Positions 16,935 through 25,508 of a DNA stretch of 28,121 nt are shown here, piece after piece. Source of the stretch: Bacteroidota bacterium (GTDB lineage Bacteria; Bacteroidota; Bacteroidia; Bacteroidales; Paludibacteraceae); assembly GCA_023459355.1 (NCBI GenBank), contig JAEWUM010000021.1:1-28121 (forward strand), read 5' to 3'. Numbering within the stretch: position 1 is the stretch's first letter; the number at the start of each line of letters is the position of its first letter. The translations under genes and the position numbers were made by a program. The notes beneath the pieces were generated by a model. It did no database searches. It had not been told where the DNA came from and saw nothing but the letters and a program-made list of their open reading frames with translations.

Positions 16935-19025
16935 ATGGAAACATTCATTATCAAGAGAGACGGGAAAAAAGAAGCATTTTCGATTGAAAAAATCAAAAGT
17001 GCGATCAGGAAGGCATTTTTATCGGTAGGAACTTACGCGACAGAGGAAGTCATCGCGAATATCCTTTGCCGGGTGAACATCACGCAGGATGTCACGGTGG
17101 AAGAAATTCAGAATCAGGTGGAAATCGCGCTGATGTCGGAACGGTATTACGCGGTGGCGAAATCGTACATGTTGTATCGTCAGAAACACCTCGAAGACAG
17201 GGAGGTGCGTGATAAGCTGGAGTTTCTGATGGACTATTGCAATGCCCGCAATGCTGCCTCGGGAAGTAAATACGATGCCAATGCCAATGTGGAAAACAAA
17301 AATATGGCTACATTAATTGGCGAACTGCCTAAATCGAATTTTATCCGTCTGAACCGCCGGATGCTTACCGATCGCATCAAAGAGATGTACGGAAAAGAAA
17401 TCGCGGATCGTTATATCGATTTGCTGAACAACCATTATATCTATAAAAACGACGAAACCAGTCTGGCTAATTACTGCGCCAGCATTACCATGTATCCCTG
17501 GCTGATTGGTGGTACGACTTCTATCGGTGGAAATTCGAAAGCGCCTACCAACCTCAAGTCGTTTTGCGGAGGCTTTATCAACATGGTGTTCATGGTATCG
17601 AGTATGTTGAGCGGAGCCTGTGCTACCCCGGAATTCCTGATGTACATGAATTATTTTATCGGGTTGGAATTTGGGGATGACTATTATCTCGAATCAGATA
17701 AAATTGTTGATTTGTCGAAAAAGCAACGCACGCTGGACAAGGTTATTACTGATTATTTCGAACAGATCGTGTATTCCATCAATCAACCTACCGGAGCCAG
17801 GAATTTTCAGGCGGTGTTCTGGAATATCTCTTATTACGACCGGTATTATTTCAATAGCTTGTTTGAGAACTTCGTGTTCCCGAATGGAAGCAAGCCGCAT
17901 TGGGATTCGCTGAACTGGCTTCAGAAACGTTTCATGAAATGGTTTAACCAGGAGCGTACGAAAACGGTGCTGACATTCCCCGTGGAAACAATGGCTTTGC
18001 TGAGTGAAAACGGAGAGGTGAAGGACAAGGAATACGGTGATTTTACAGCTGAAATGTACGCGGAAGGCCATTCGTTTTTTACCTATATGAGCGACAATGC
18101 CGATTCGCTGAGCAGTTGTTGCCGGCTGCGTAACGAGATTACCGACAATGGGTTCAGTTATACACTGGGCGCCGGGGGTGTTTCTACCGGTTCGAAAAGT
18201 GTGCTGACTATCAACCTGAACCGATGCATCCAACATGCTGCCCGAAGGGGTATGCATTATCATTTTTTCCTCGAAGAAGTGGTGGATTTGGTGCATAAAG
18301 TACAGGTGGCTTACAACGAAAACCTGAAATACATGCATGAGAAGGGTATGCTTCCTTTGTTCGATGCAGGATATATCAACATGAGCCGTCAATACCTCAC
18401 TATTGGGGTAAACGGACTGGTGGAGGCTGCTGAATTTCTGGGTGTTGAAATTAATGATAACCCCAGATACGCACTGTTTGTGCAGGAGGTGCTCGGACTG
18501 ATTGAATCGTATAACAAAAAATACCGCACGAAAGATGTCATGTTCAATTGCGAAATGATTCCGGCCGAAAACGTGGGCGTAAAACATGCCAAATGGGATA
18601 AACGGGATGGGTTCAAATCGAACCGGGATTGCTACAACAGTTATTTTTACATCGTCGAGGATGAGTCGTTGAATATTATTGATAAATTCAGGTTGCACGG
18701 ACGAAAATACATCGAACACCTAACGGGTGGTTCGGCGTTACACCTGAATTTAGATGAGCATCTGAGCAGGGAGCAATACAAACAGTTGTTGAAGGTGGCC
18801 ATTCAGGAAGGGTGTAACTATTTCACCTTTAATATCCCGAATACGGTATGTAACGACTGCGGACATATCGACAAAAATAACCTGAAGGAATGCCCGGTTT
18901 GCAAAAGTCGTAATCTGGATTACCTGACCCGCATCATCGGGTATATGAAACGCGTAAGTAATTTTTCCGAAAGCAGACAGGTAGAAGCATCAAAAAGACA
19001 TTATGCTACGATTTCTCAGTTATAA
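16935..19025 (+). CDS. nrdD: Anaerobic ribonucleoside-triphosphate reductase (class III)
   Basis: The 696-residue protein starts with an ATP-cone regulatory domain (about 1-90: FIIKRDGKKEAFSIEKIKSAI), followed by the ten-stranded barrel of glycyl-radical ribonucleotide reductases (with SSCCRLRNEI, probably the active-site cysteine loop). The C-terminal zinc site has four cysteines (C639, C642, C653, C656), and RIIGYM contains the radical-bearing glycine, G669. It reduces ribonucleoside triphosphates to deoxy forms in the absence of oxygen, without B12. In many class III enzymes formate is the reductant, which is of interest given the PFL genes in this window. It overlaps nrdG by 23 bases. Its placement after a cobalamin riboswitch suggests it is made mainly when B12 is scarce. 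Confidence 0.97.
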   Translation: METFIIKRDGKKEAFSIEKIKSAIRKAFLSVGTYATEEVIANILCRVNITQDVTVEEIQNQVEIALMSERYYAVAKSYMLYRQKHLEDREVRDKLEFLMDYCNARNAASGSKYDANANVENKNMATLIGELPKSNFIRLNRRMLTDRIKEMYGKEIADRYIDLLNNHYIYKNDETSLANYCASITMYPWLIGGTTSIGGNSKAPTNLKSFCGGFINMVFMVSSMLSGACATPEFLMYMNYFIGLEFGDDYYLESDKIVDLSKKQRTLDKVITDYFEQIVYSINQPTGARNFQAVFWNISYYDRYYFNSLFENFVFPNGSKPHWDSLNWLQKRFMKWFNQERTKTVLTFPVETMALLSENGEVKDKEYGDFTAEMYAEGHSFFTYMSDNADSLSSCCRLRNEITDNGFSYTLGAGGVSTGSKSVLTINLNRCIQHAARRGMHYHFFLEEVVDLVHKVQVAYNENLKYMHEKGMLPLFDAGYINMSRQYLTIGVNGLVEAAEFLGVEINDNPRYALFVQEVLGLIESYNKKYRTKDVMFNCEMIPAENVGVKHAKWDKRDGFKSNRDCYNSYFYIVEDESLNIIDKFRLHGRKYIEHLTGGSALHLNLDEHLSREQYKQLLKVAIQEGCNYFTFNIPNTVCNDCGHIDKNNLKECPVCKSRNLDYLTRIIGYMKRVSNFSESRQVEASKRHYATISQL

Positions 19026-19506
19026 TATTGTTTTTCAGGAAGTCCCCGGTGAAGTGACGCTTGCCATCAACCTCTCGAACTGTCCCAATGGCTGCAAGAG
19101 CTGTCATAGTCCCCATTTGCAGGAAGATACCGGAGCAAGGCTTGATGAAAAGGCGATTGATAAACTTCTTGCCAGATACGGTGACGCCATTACCTGCGTT
19201 TGTTTCATGGGGGGCGATGCCGATCCGCAGGCGGTTGAAAGGCTCTCGCTTTATGTCCGGACAATATCCCGTAATCACTTGAAAACAGCCTGGTATTCCG
19301 GAAAACCGAAGCTGCCGGAGTATTGTGCTGCCGGTAGTTTCGGCTATATTAAACTTGGACCTTATATTGAAAAGTTGGGCGGGTTGGATTCTCCGGATAC
19401 TAATCAGCGGTTTTACAAGGTGGAAGATGGTGAGATGAAGGATTTTACAGCCAGATTCAGTAAAAATTCTGAAATTTCAAATATGCATGGATTTGATGCA
19501 AAATAA
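19003..19506 (+). CDS. nrdG: Anaerobic ribonucleoside-triphosphate reductase activating protein
   Basis: The 167-residue radical SAM protein has the cluster motif CPNGCKSC (C27, C31, C34) that holds a 4Fe-4S cluster, and MGGDADP, a SAM-contact motif of the activase family. It makes the glycyl radical on NrdD at G669 using S-adenosylmethionine. The start at ATG 19003 lies inside nrdD and gives the usual NrdG N-terminus (LRFLSYNIVFQEVPGEVTLA). The overlap implies translational coupling and joint control by the upstream riboswitch. Confidence 0.96.
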   Translation: MLRFLSYNIVFQEVPGEVTLAINLSNCPNGCKSCHSPHLQEDTGARLDEKAIDKLLARYGDAITCVCFMGGDADPQAVERLSLYVRTISRNHLKTAWYSGKPKLPEYCAAGSFGYIKLGPYIEKLGGLDSPDTNQRFYKVEDGEMKDFTARFSKNSEISNMHGFDAK

Positions 19507-19538
19507 TTACCTTTACAAGCATTAAAAACTGATGCCTT

Positions 19539-20897
19539 ATGCAAGAACTCGTAAACAAACAACGCCAATTTTTCAACTCCAACAAAACCAAAGACATCAA
19601 TTTCAGAATAGAGCAACTGAAAAAGCTAAAAAAGTTGTTGAAGGAAAATGAGCAACGGATGGAGGAAGCGATTTATGCAGATTTCAGTAAATCAGCATTC
19701 GATAATTATTCCACTGAAATTGCCTTGTTGTATCTTGAAATCAATGATGCGGTCAAAAAAATAAAGAAATGGGCGTTGCGGAAACGAGTGCCGACTGATT
19801 TGGTTAATCTCCCGGGTAGGAGTTACATTCTGCCGGAACCGCTGGGAGTTTCGCTCATCATCGGAGCCTGGAATTATCCATATCAGTTGTCGTTTGCGCC
19901 AGCCATTGCCGCCATCGCGGCTGGAAATACGGTCATATTGAAACCGAGCGAATTACCCGCCAATACAAGCCGGTTGATGGCTGAAATTGTAAATCAAAAT
20001 TTCGAACCTGAATTTTTCAGGGTGGTAGAAGGCGGCGTTGTGGAGACACAGCAGCTACTCGAACAACGTTTCGATAAGATTTTTTTCACCGGCAGTGTTC
20101 CGGTCGGACGTATTGTCTATCAGGCAGCAGCTAAGCATCTTACGCCTGTCACACTCGAACTGGGCGGTAAAAGTCCGGCTTTCATCCTCGATGATAAAAA
20201 TCTGAACATGTATGTGAAACGTTTGGTCTGGGCGAAGTTCGTGAATGCCGGTCAGACTTGCATTGCACCGGATTATATCCTGATAAAACGTTCCCTGAAA
20301 GATAAGTTTATTCAACAGCTTATTGCTGAAATCAAAAAAGAGCAGTTTTCCATTGAAAATCAGAATTATGTTCAGATAATCAACGAGAAGAATATGAAGA
20401 GATTGATTGGCTATATCAATCAGGATAAGGTGGTGTACGGTGGTAATTACGATACGCAAACCCGTATCATTGAACCTACGGTGATGGATGAGGTTAGTTT
20501 CGACGATGCAGTGATGCAGGAAGAGATTTTTGGTCCGATATTGCCGGTTATCCCTTTCGAATCACTCGATGAGATGATTGCTGAAGTAAAACGCAGGGAG
20601 AAGCCCTTGTCGTGTTATGTTTTCACGCGTGATAAAAAACTCAGGGATAAAATAATGCATGAAGTGTCGTTCGGCGGAGGATGCGTGAACGACGCCATCA
20701 TGCATATCAGTAATAACAAATTGCCTTTCGGCGGAGTGGGAGAAAGTGGCATCGGCTCTTACCACGGTGAGTATGGTTTCAGAACATTTTCACATTACAA
20801 AAGCATACTCGATAAACCGACCTGGTTCGAAGCAGGTTTGAAATACTTCCCCCACAGCAAAGCTAAGTTTAATTTAATGAAGAAGCTGTTGCGGTAG
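19539..20897 (+). CDS. Aldehyde dehydrogenase, class 3-like
   Basis: The 452-residue protein has the aldehyde dehydrogenase fold and landmarks: IIGAWNYPYQL and the cofactor stretch AGNTVILKPSE; FTGSVPVG; LELGGKSPAF with general-base E207; NAGQTCIAPDY with catalytic C241; EEIFGPILPV; and PFGGVGESGIGSYHG near the end. The short length and lack of an extended N-terminal region fit the class 3 (fatty/medium-chain aldehyde) group. It oxidises aldehydes to acids with NAD(P); the physiological substrate is unknown. It starts 32 bases after nrdG and may share that transcript, but no functional link is obvious. Its last hydrophobic or basic residues do not clearly form a membrane anchor. Confidence 0.95.
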   Translation: MQELVNKQRQFFNSNKTKDINFRIEQLKKLKKLLKENEQRMEEAIYADFSKSAFDNYSTEIALLYLEINDAVKKIKKWALRKRVPTDLVNLPGRSYILPEPLGVSLIIGAWNYPYQLSFAPAIAAIAAGNTVILKPSELPANTSRLMAEIVNQNFEPEFFRVVEGGVVETQQLLEQRFDKIFFTGSVPVGRIVYQAAAKHLTPVTLELGGKSPAFILDDKNLNMYVKRLVWAKFVNAGQTCIAPDYILIKRSLKDKFIQQLIAEIKKEQFSIENQNYVQIINEKNMKRLIGYINQDKVVYGGNYDTQTRIIEPTVMDEVSFDDAVMQEEIFGPILPVIPFESLDEMIAEVKRREKPLSCYVFTRDKKLRDKIMHEVSFGGGCVNDAIMHISNNKLPFGGVGESGIGSYHGEYGFRTFSHYKSILDKPTWFEAGLKYFPHSKAKFNLMKKLLR

Positions 20898-20914
20898 GAG
20901 TTAATTGTTCTTGC

Positions 20915-21334
20915 TTACCAGATAAATACAACCCTGAAATACATGGTTTCAGGCGGATCTGAAACGAAATCACTGTTGGTTACATAAAAGTGGATGTCGT
21001 TTTGGGAATAGTCAAAATCCACCGTCCGACTCCATAAGTTTCCGTTGCTGTTTTCAAAATGACGGGTGTAAGGCAGTGCCTGCTGAGCTCCGTTAAGTTC
21101 GATGTATCCCATTACCGCTCCGTTGTTTATCATGTAACTCGATATTCCATCCAGGTTAAACCGGCAACGGTAGTAGAGATTTAATCCATTCGGATCGGTT
21201 ATGGGTACCCAGTCGGCTGCCCTGACCTGAAAATTAAATACCTGTTTTGTTGTGAGATCTTCAGGGTACGAGACAGTCTCGCATGCGCTAAAAAGCAGTA
21301 CTGAAATAGCAAATAGTAAATAGATGCGTCGCAT
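20915..21334 (-). CDS. Small putative lipoprotein of unknown function
   Basis: The 139-residue protein has a lipoprotein signal (MRRIYLLFAISVLLFSAC) with the lipid-modified Cys18. The mature part (AADWVPITDPNGLNLYYRCRF, DFDYSQNDIHFYVTNSDF) looks beta-rich and contains no motif I can name. Its C-terminus is convergent with the aldehyde dehydrogenase gene (17-base gap). Similar small lipoproteins are common in Bacteroidales, usually without known function. Confidence 0.75.
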   Translation of the reverse strand: MRRIYLLFAISVLLFSACETVSYPEDLTTKQVFNFQVRAADWVPITDPNGLNLYYRCRFNLDGISSYMINNGAVMGYIELNGAQQALPYTRHFENSNGNLWSRTVDFDYSQNDIHFYVTNSDFVSDPPETMYFRVVFIW

Positions 21335-21527
21335 AATGATTTTAATTAAATTGTTATTGTATAAGTCTTAAAAAAAGCAAGTAACTTGAAAGATACCTGC
21401 TAAATGTTAATGTTTGAAAACGTATACAAACATCTTGCCGTTTTTTTCGAAAGAACTGAGTTGAGCTCACCCCATAGTTCAAACTCATGGAGTAGATATA
21501 CTTCGATGCTGCATGCTTCACGATGTC

Positions 21528-21603
21528 AGGATTGAACGATGTACATCGTTCAGCCTCAACGATGCCCATCGTTCGACCTTGACGATGTACATCGTTCAAT
21601 CCT
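21528..21603. repeat. Nested palindrome array (three CGATG-CATCG units)
   Basis: Three units of about 24 bases each contain a palindrome: GAACGATGTACATCGTTC near 21533, AACGATGCCCATCGTT near 21558, and ACGATGTACATCGT near 21580. The outer units are inverted with respect to each other (AGGATTGAACGATG at 21528 and CATCGTTCAATCCT ending at 21603), so the whole 76 bases is also one palindrome, centred at 21565.5 in the middle unit. It lies 73 bases before the promoter of the next TonB receptor. The rest of the gap (21335-21527) shows no gene I can support. Confidence 0.9.
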
Positions 21604-21675
21604 AACATAAGGTTACTTGATGATATAACACTTCTCATTTTCATCAGCGCACAATGAGGCGTTTTTACAATGAGG

Positions 21676-21706
21676 TTTTATAGGAAATAGATTTTAATTA
21701 CTTTTG
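21676..21706 (+). promoter_or_regulatory. Promoter of the TonB receptor gene
   Basis: TACTTTTG at 21699-21706 is a consensus -7 element. TTTT at 21676-21679, 19 bases upstream, is a one-mismatch -33 element. The start would be near 21712, leaving a leader of about 38 bases before the ATG at 21750. Confidence 0.55.
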
Positions 21707-21749
21707 TGCAGTCTTATTAAACAAAAAGTAGTACAATAACTCCAAAGAA

Positions 21750-23555
21750 ATGAGAAAATATATATCAGTATTTATTATAACAGTGATATTTTTGAATCTT
21801 AATGCACAGGATGTGGTGAAAGATTCCGTTCAATTAGAAGATGTAGTCGTAACTGGTTCGAAGTTCGAAACTTCCCGGAAATTAGTACCATTGTCAGTGT
21901 CTCAGATTAGTGCTGATAACATCAAACAGAGTGGTCATTATAACGTGCTTTCGACGTTAAGCGCTTATGTGCCGGGTGTTTTTATTACCGAACGAAATAT
22001 TTTAGGCTTTGGGGTAGCCACAGGAGGCTCGGGAGCTATCAATGTGCGTGGTGTGGGCAGTTCGCCCAATACGCAGGTGCTGGTGTTGATTGACGGTCAT
22101 CCCCAGTATCAGGGGATTTTTGGTCATCCGCTGCCGGATGCTTACGTGGCCTCAGACGTGGAGAAGGTCGAAGTAATACGCGGACCGGCATCTGTGTTGT
22201 ATGGCTCGAATGCTATGGCTGGAGCTGTTAATATCATTACTAAAAAGCAACAGACAGAAGGATTATCAGCGACAGTAAACGCTGTTTATGGTTCGTACAA
22301 TACGCAGAAATATGCCGGGACATTCGGATTTAAAAAAGACAAACTGAGTTTGTTTGTTTCGGCTAACCATGCCCGTACTGATGGTATCCGGGAGAATACG
22401 GATTTCAAAATCAGCAATGGTTATCTGAAAGCAGGTTATGAATTGGATCAGCACTGGAAATTAACGGCGGATGTAAATCTGGCGCAATACGAAGCGAATG
22501 ACAACGGACCGGTTCAGGCCCCGGCACCATTCAATATTGATATCCTTCGCGGGAAGGCGGCCTTATCAGTAGAAAACAAGTACGACAGACTTGATGGAGC
22601 GATTAAGATATATCACAATTTTGGGGAGCATGATTTGTCCGACGGATTTCAATCGACCGACCGGAATTCAGGGTTGATGATTTATCAAAATTACCGGCTG
22701 TTTGATGACACACACATTACAGCCGGCTTTGATGCAAAGCAATATGGGGGGAAGGCAAACAGAGGTATTGCTGCAAACGAGTTAAAAGCAGTAAACGAAT
22801 TAGCCGGATATGCCTTAATTCGTCAAAAATTGCTGCAAATTGTGGATTTGAATGCCGGTTTACGTTTTGAGCACAATTCCGTATTTGGAAACGAGTGGGT
22901 TCCGATGGCCGGTGCAGCTGTAAGAGCAGGTGAAACAACGAACTTCAAAGCTTCTGTTTCCAAAGGTTTCCGCAGTCCGACTGTGATGGAGCTTTATTTG
23001 TATGCTCCCAATGCCGATTTGAAACCCGAACGGATGATGAATTACGAGTTAAGCTGGTTGCAATCGTATATGGCGAATCGGTTGAGTACTGAGCTGACAG
23101 CCTTTTTGGTTGAAGGAGAGAACATGATTCAGGTAGTAGGAGGCACACCCCCGAAACGTCAGAATGTGGGAACGTTCAGCAACCGTGGGATCGAATTCGC
23201 GGCGAAATATCGCGTGACGAACCAGTTGAACGTGCAGGCGAATTACACCTTCCTTGATATGGAAAAGAAAATCGTGGCAGCCCCGAAACATCAGTTTAAT
23301 ATCAACCTGAATTATCAGTATAAAATAGTGAATTTTAACGTGGCGGCTCAGCATGTAAATACCTTGTATGCTTCGCTGAGTCCGGAAAGTATTCAAAATT
23401 TTACCTTACTCAATGCCCGTGTCTCAACAAAAGTAACAAAGCAACTGGATGTTTTTGTGGCCGGACATAACCTGTTGAATCAGCAATATCAGATTAACGA
23501 TGGTTATCCTATGCCCGGAATTAATTTCCACGGGGGAGTGAACTTAAGGTTGTGA
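21750..23555 (+). CDS. TonB-dependent outer-membrane receptor, substrate unknown
   Basis: The 601-residue protein has a signal peptide (about 1-19), a TonB box (LEDVVVTG, about 29-36), a plug domain (STLSAYVPGVFITERN, INVRGVGSSPNTQVLVLIDG, VEVIRGPASVLYGSNAMAGAVNIIT) and a beta barrel closing with GGVNLRL. It is shorter than most SusC-type proteins and lacks the carboxypeptidase-like N-terminal domain, so it belongs with siderophore/vitamin/metal receptors rather than glycan porins. No cobalamin riboswitch precedes it. Its end overlaps the end of the convergent formate transporter gene by 12 bases. No substrate gene is adjacent. Confidence 0.92.
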   Translation: MRKYISVFIITVIFLNLNAQDVVKDSVQLEDVVVTGSKFETSRKLVPLSVSQISADNIKQSGHYNVLSTLSAYVPGVFITERNILGFGVATGGSGAINVRGVGSSPNTQVLVLIDGHPQYQGIFGHPLPDAYVASDVEKVEVIRGPASVLYGSNAMAGAVNIITKKQQTEGLSATVNAVYGSYNTQKYAGTFGFKKDKLSLFVSANHARTDGIRENTDFKISNGYLKAGYELDQHWKLTADVNLAQYEANDNGPVQAPAPFNIDILRGKAALSVENKYDRLDGAIKIYHNFGEHDLSDGFQSTDRNSGLMIYQNYRLFDDTHITAGFDAKQYGGKANRGIAANELKAVNELAGYALIRQKLLQIVDLNAGLRFEHNSVFGNEWVPMAGAAVRAGETTNFKASVSKGFRSPTVMELYLYAPNADLKPERMMNYELSWLQSYMANRLSTELTAFLVEGENMIQVVGGTPPKRQNVGTFSNRGIEFAAKYRVTNQLNVQANYTFLDMEKKIVAAPKHQFNINLNYQYKIVNFNVAAQHVNTLYASLSPESIQNFTLLNARVSTKVTKQLDVFVAGHNLLNQQYQINDGYPMPGINFHGGVNLRL

Positions 23556-24338
23556 TACTTTCTCTCTGTACACAAACCAATACAAGAATCCCACTAATAC
23601 CGATCCTCCCAGGATATTCCCGATTGTTGCCGGAATCAGGTTGTTGAAGATGAATTCGGGCCAGGTGACAGCTGCGCCATTAAAGATAGCAGCCGGGATG
23701 AAGAACATGTTGGCGATGCTGTGCTCGAAACCAATAGCCACGAAAGCCATCACCGGGAGCCAGATTCCCAGCATCTTACCCACGGTGTCTTTGGAAGCAT
23801 AAGCCATCCACATGGCTAAGGCAACTAACCAGTTGGCGCCTACTCCTTTCAGCAAAACAACCATAAAGGATGCGGATGTTTTTGCTTCGGCAATGTGATA
23901 GATGCTGTCGAGCCAGGGAGATTTGGCAAAAATGCCGGTGAGGGTAACCATGAAATAGGCCACAAAAAGTGATCCGATGAAGTTGCCAACATAAACCAAC
24001 GTCCAGTTCCGCGTCAGCGACCACAATGATAACTTACGACTCATCACCGGAGGGATGAAGTACGCAGTGTTACCGGTGAATAAATCAGCACCTGCTAAGG
24101 TGCAAAGCATTAGTCCGATCGGGAATGCTGCCCCCATTAAAAAACGCTGGATGCCAGGGTTCTCCGCTGCAATACCGGGAATACCCCCGCCGATAATGAC
24201 AGCCAGTAAACCTCCGATGGCAATGTAAGCCCCGGCAAGAAAAGCCAGTACCAATGTTTTTGAAACAGATGTTGATGATTTCGCCTTCGCGACATCACTC
24301 ACGATTTCTACTATTTGTTTTGGAGTGTTATAGCTCAT
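23544..24338 (-). CDS. focA: Formate/nitrite transporter (FocA/FNT family)
   Basis: The 264-residue inner-membrane protein has six hydrophobic helices and the FNT landmarks: AGADLFTGNTAYF (near helix 2-3), a GNFIGS half-helix break, GVGANWLVALAMWMA, and FEHSIANMFFIP with the conserved pore histidine. It probably moves formate across the inner membrane. The downstream neighbours pflA and pflB support formate rather than nitrite. It is the last gene of the minus-strand cluster, separated from pflA by a repeat-filled gap. Confidence 0.93.
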   Translation of the reverse strand: MSYNTPKQIVEIVSDVAKAKSSTSVSKTLVLAFLAGAYIAIGGLLAVIIGGGIPGIAAENPGIQRFLMGAAFPIGLMLCTLAGADLFTGNTAYFIPPVMSRKLSLWSLTRNWTLVYVGNFIGSLFVAYFMVTLTGIFAKSPWLDSIYHIAEAKTSASFMVVLLKGVGANWLVALAMWMAYASKDTVGKMLGIWLPVMAFVAIGFEHSIANMFFIPAAIFNGAAVTWPEFIFNNLIPATIGNILGGSVLVGFLYWFVYREKVSQP

Positions 24339-24386
24339 AAGATTATGTTAATAAAAAGTTGTTGACAGCTAACTACAGGTTATCAT

Positions 24387-24420
24387 GGGGTTGCTTCGTC
24401 GCTTCGCTCCTCGCAATGAC
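24387..24420 (+). repeat. Dispersed repeat copy A (GTCATTGCGAG family)
   Basis: GGGGTTGCTTCGTCGCTTCG with CTCCTCGCAATGAC is, in reverse complement, the widespread GTCATTGCGAG...GAAGCAACCCC intergenic repeat. It is one of five related copies around pflA and differs from the copy at 25453 by one base. Confidence 0.85.
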
Positions 24421-24448
24421 GGGCTATCGAACCAAGCGCAACTTTGCA

Positions 24449-24483
24449 GGGGTTTGCTTCGTTGCTTCGCAACTCGCAATGAC
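24449..24483 (+). repeat. Dispersed repeat copy B
   Basis: GGGGTTTGCTTCGTTGCTTC with CAACTCGCAATGAC is a diverged copy in the same orientation as copy A. Confidence 0.8.
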
Positions 24484-24580
24484 GTGGGGCTATCAAACGA
24501 TCATAAATACCCGTCGTTCAAGTTTGCACAAACAATCATCATATTTGCACGACGGGCGCTACTGCCCCCAATCAACGCAC

Positions 24581-24610
24581 CGTCATTGCGAGCGCAGCGA
24601 AGCAACCCCC
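24581..24610 (-). repeat. Dispersed repeat copy C, inverted
   Basis: CGTCATTGCGAGCGCAGCGA followed by AGCAACCCCC is inverted relative to copies A and B, so the gap between focA and pflA can fold into a large hairpin. Confidence 0.85.
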
Positions 24611-24638
24611 TGATAGCTTGCACTCCGCTTTTTGTCCC

Positions 24639-24662
24639 GTCATTGCGAGGCAGCAACCCCCT
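24639..24662 (-). repeat. Dispersed repeat copy D, shortened
   Basis: GTCATTGCGAGGCAGCAACC is a shortened inverted copy close to the 3' end of pflA. With copies A-C it fills most of the 340-base gap between focA and pflA; no gene is seen in that gap. Confidence 0.75.
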
Positions 24663-24678
24663 CGAAGCCTCCCCTTCA

Positions 24679-25407
24679 CTAATTAACCACCACCTCCCTC
24701 ACATACTGCCCAAATATCTCCTTCGCTTTTTTGAGTTGTTCCGGTGTGTTTTGCTCCACGCCTTCCAGCTCGTATTTCCATCCCAGCGATTTGTATTTGT
24801 GAATGCCTAATTTGTGATAGGGTTGTATTTCCAGTTTTTGAATATTCGTCATGGGTTGTAGGAACCTGCCCAGTTCGTGCAGGTGTTCTTCATCGTCGGT
24901 ATAACCCGGAACCAAGACATAACGTACCCACACGGTTTTGTTGATTTCGTGCAGGTACTCAGCCATGCGTAAGGTTGCTTTATTTGTCATGCCGGTCATT
25001 TTCCGGTGGGCTTCCTCATTGATTTCCTTGATGTCGAGCAGTACGAGGTCGGTATGCTGCAACAGCTCTTTCACTGCCTCGTTGAGGTAACTTCCGTTGG
25101 TGTCGATACACGTATTGAACCCTTCCGCTTTCAGCATACTGAAAAAAGGCGTAATAGCACTTGCCTGCATCAGTGGCTCGCCACCCGAAACGGTGATGCC
25201 TCCTTTTTTTCCAAAGAAAGGACGCTGACTGCGGGCCAGCTTCATCAGCTCCTCATAGTCGTACGGCCTCGATTCCCCGGTCAATTCAATCGTGTCGGGA
25301 TTGGCGCAATACAGACACTTGAAATTACATCCCTGTAAAAACAAGACCATCCTGACACCGGGACCATCAAAAGTCCCAAGTGATTCAACTGAGTGTATTC
25401 TGATCAT
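24679..25407 (-). CDS. pflA: Pyruvate formate-lyase activating enzyme
   Basis: The 242-residue radical SAM protein carries CNFKCLYC (C27, C31, C34), the 4Fe-4S motif of glycyl-radical activases, after the typical GTFDGPGVRMVLFLQG start, and the GGITVSGGEPL SAM-binding stretch. It installs the glycyl radical on PflB. It lies 101 bases downstream of pflB on the same strand; that gap contains a copy of the dispersed repeat. There is no extra ferredoxin-like cluster domain, so it is the short PflA type rather than the long activases of other glycyl-radical enzymes. Confidence 0.96.
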   Translation of the reverse strand: MIRIHSVESLGTFDGPGVRMVLFLQGCNFKCLYCANPDTIELTGESRPYDYEELMKLARSQRPFFGKKGGITVSGGEPLMQASAITPFFSMLKAEGFNTCIDTNGSYLNEAVKELLQHTDLVLLDIKEINEEAHRKMTGMTNKATLRMAEYLHEINKTVWVRYVLVPGYTDDEEHLHELGRFLQPMTNIQKLEIQPYHKLGIHKYKSLGWKYELEGVEQNTPEQLKKAKEIFGQYVREVVVN

Positions 25408-25452
25408 ATTTTTGTTTTAGTCTCCAATTGTCTGCCAAGTGCATGTTATCGA

Positions 25453-25486
25453 GGGGTTGCTTCGTCGCTTCACTCCTCGCAATGAC
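25453..25486 (+). repeat. Dispersed repeat copy E, between pflB and pflA
   Basis: GGGGTTGCTTCGTCGCTTCA with CTCCTCGCAATGAC matches copy A except at one base. It occupies the intercistronic space of pflB and pflA. Confidence 0.85.
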
Positions 25487-25508
25487 AGACTGTTGACATC
25501 ACATAATA

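Noticed and set aside
17694..18719. Long open frame (341 codons) on the minus strand
   Set aside because: It lies entirely antisense to nrdD, whose product is unmistakable; the antisense translation shows no family signature and its composition is that of a shadow frame.
21528..21603. Possible CRISPR array
   Set aside because: Only three short units, each itself palindromic, without unique spacers of constant length and no cas genes nearby.
21354..21644. Minus-strand open frame of 96 codons
   Set aside because: It runs through the nested palindrome array, has no signal or domain, and its start lies within repeat-like sequence. It is better seen as non-coding.
24359..24810. Open frames on the plus strand between focA and pflA
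   Set aside because: They are built from the dispersed repeats and then run antisense into pflA; translations are repeat artefacts.
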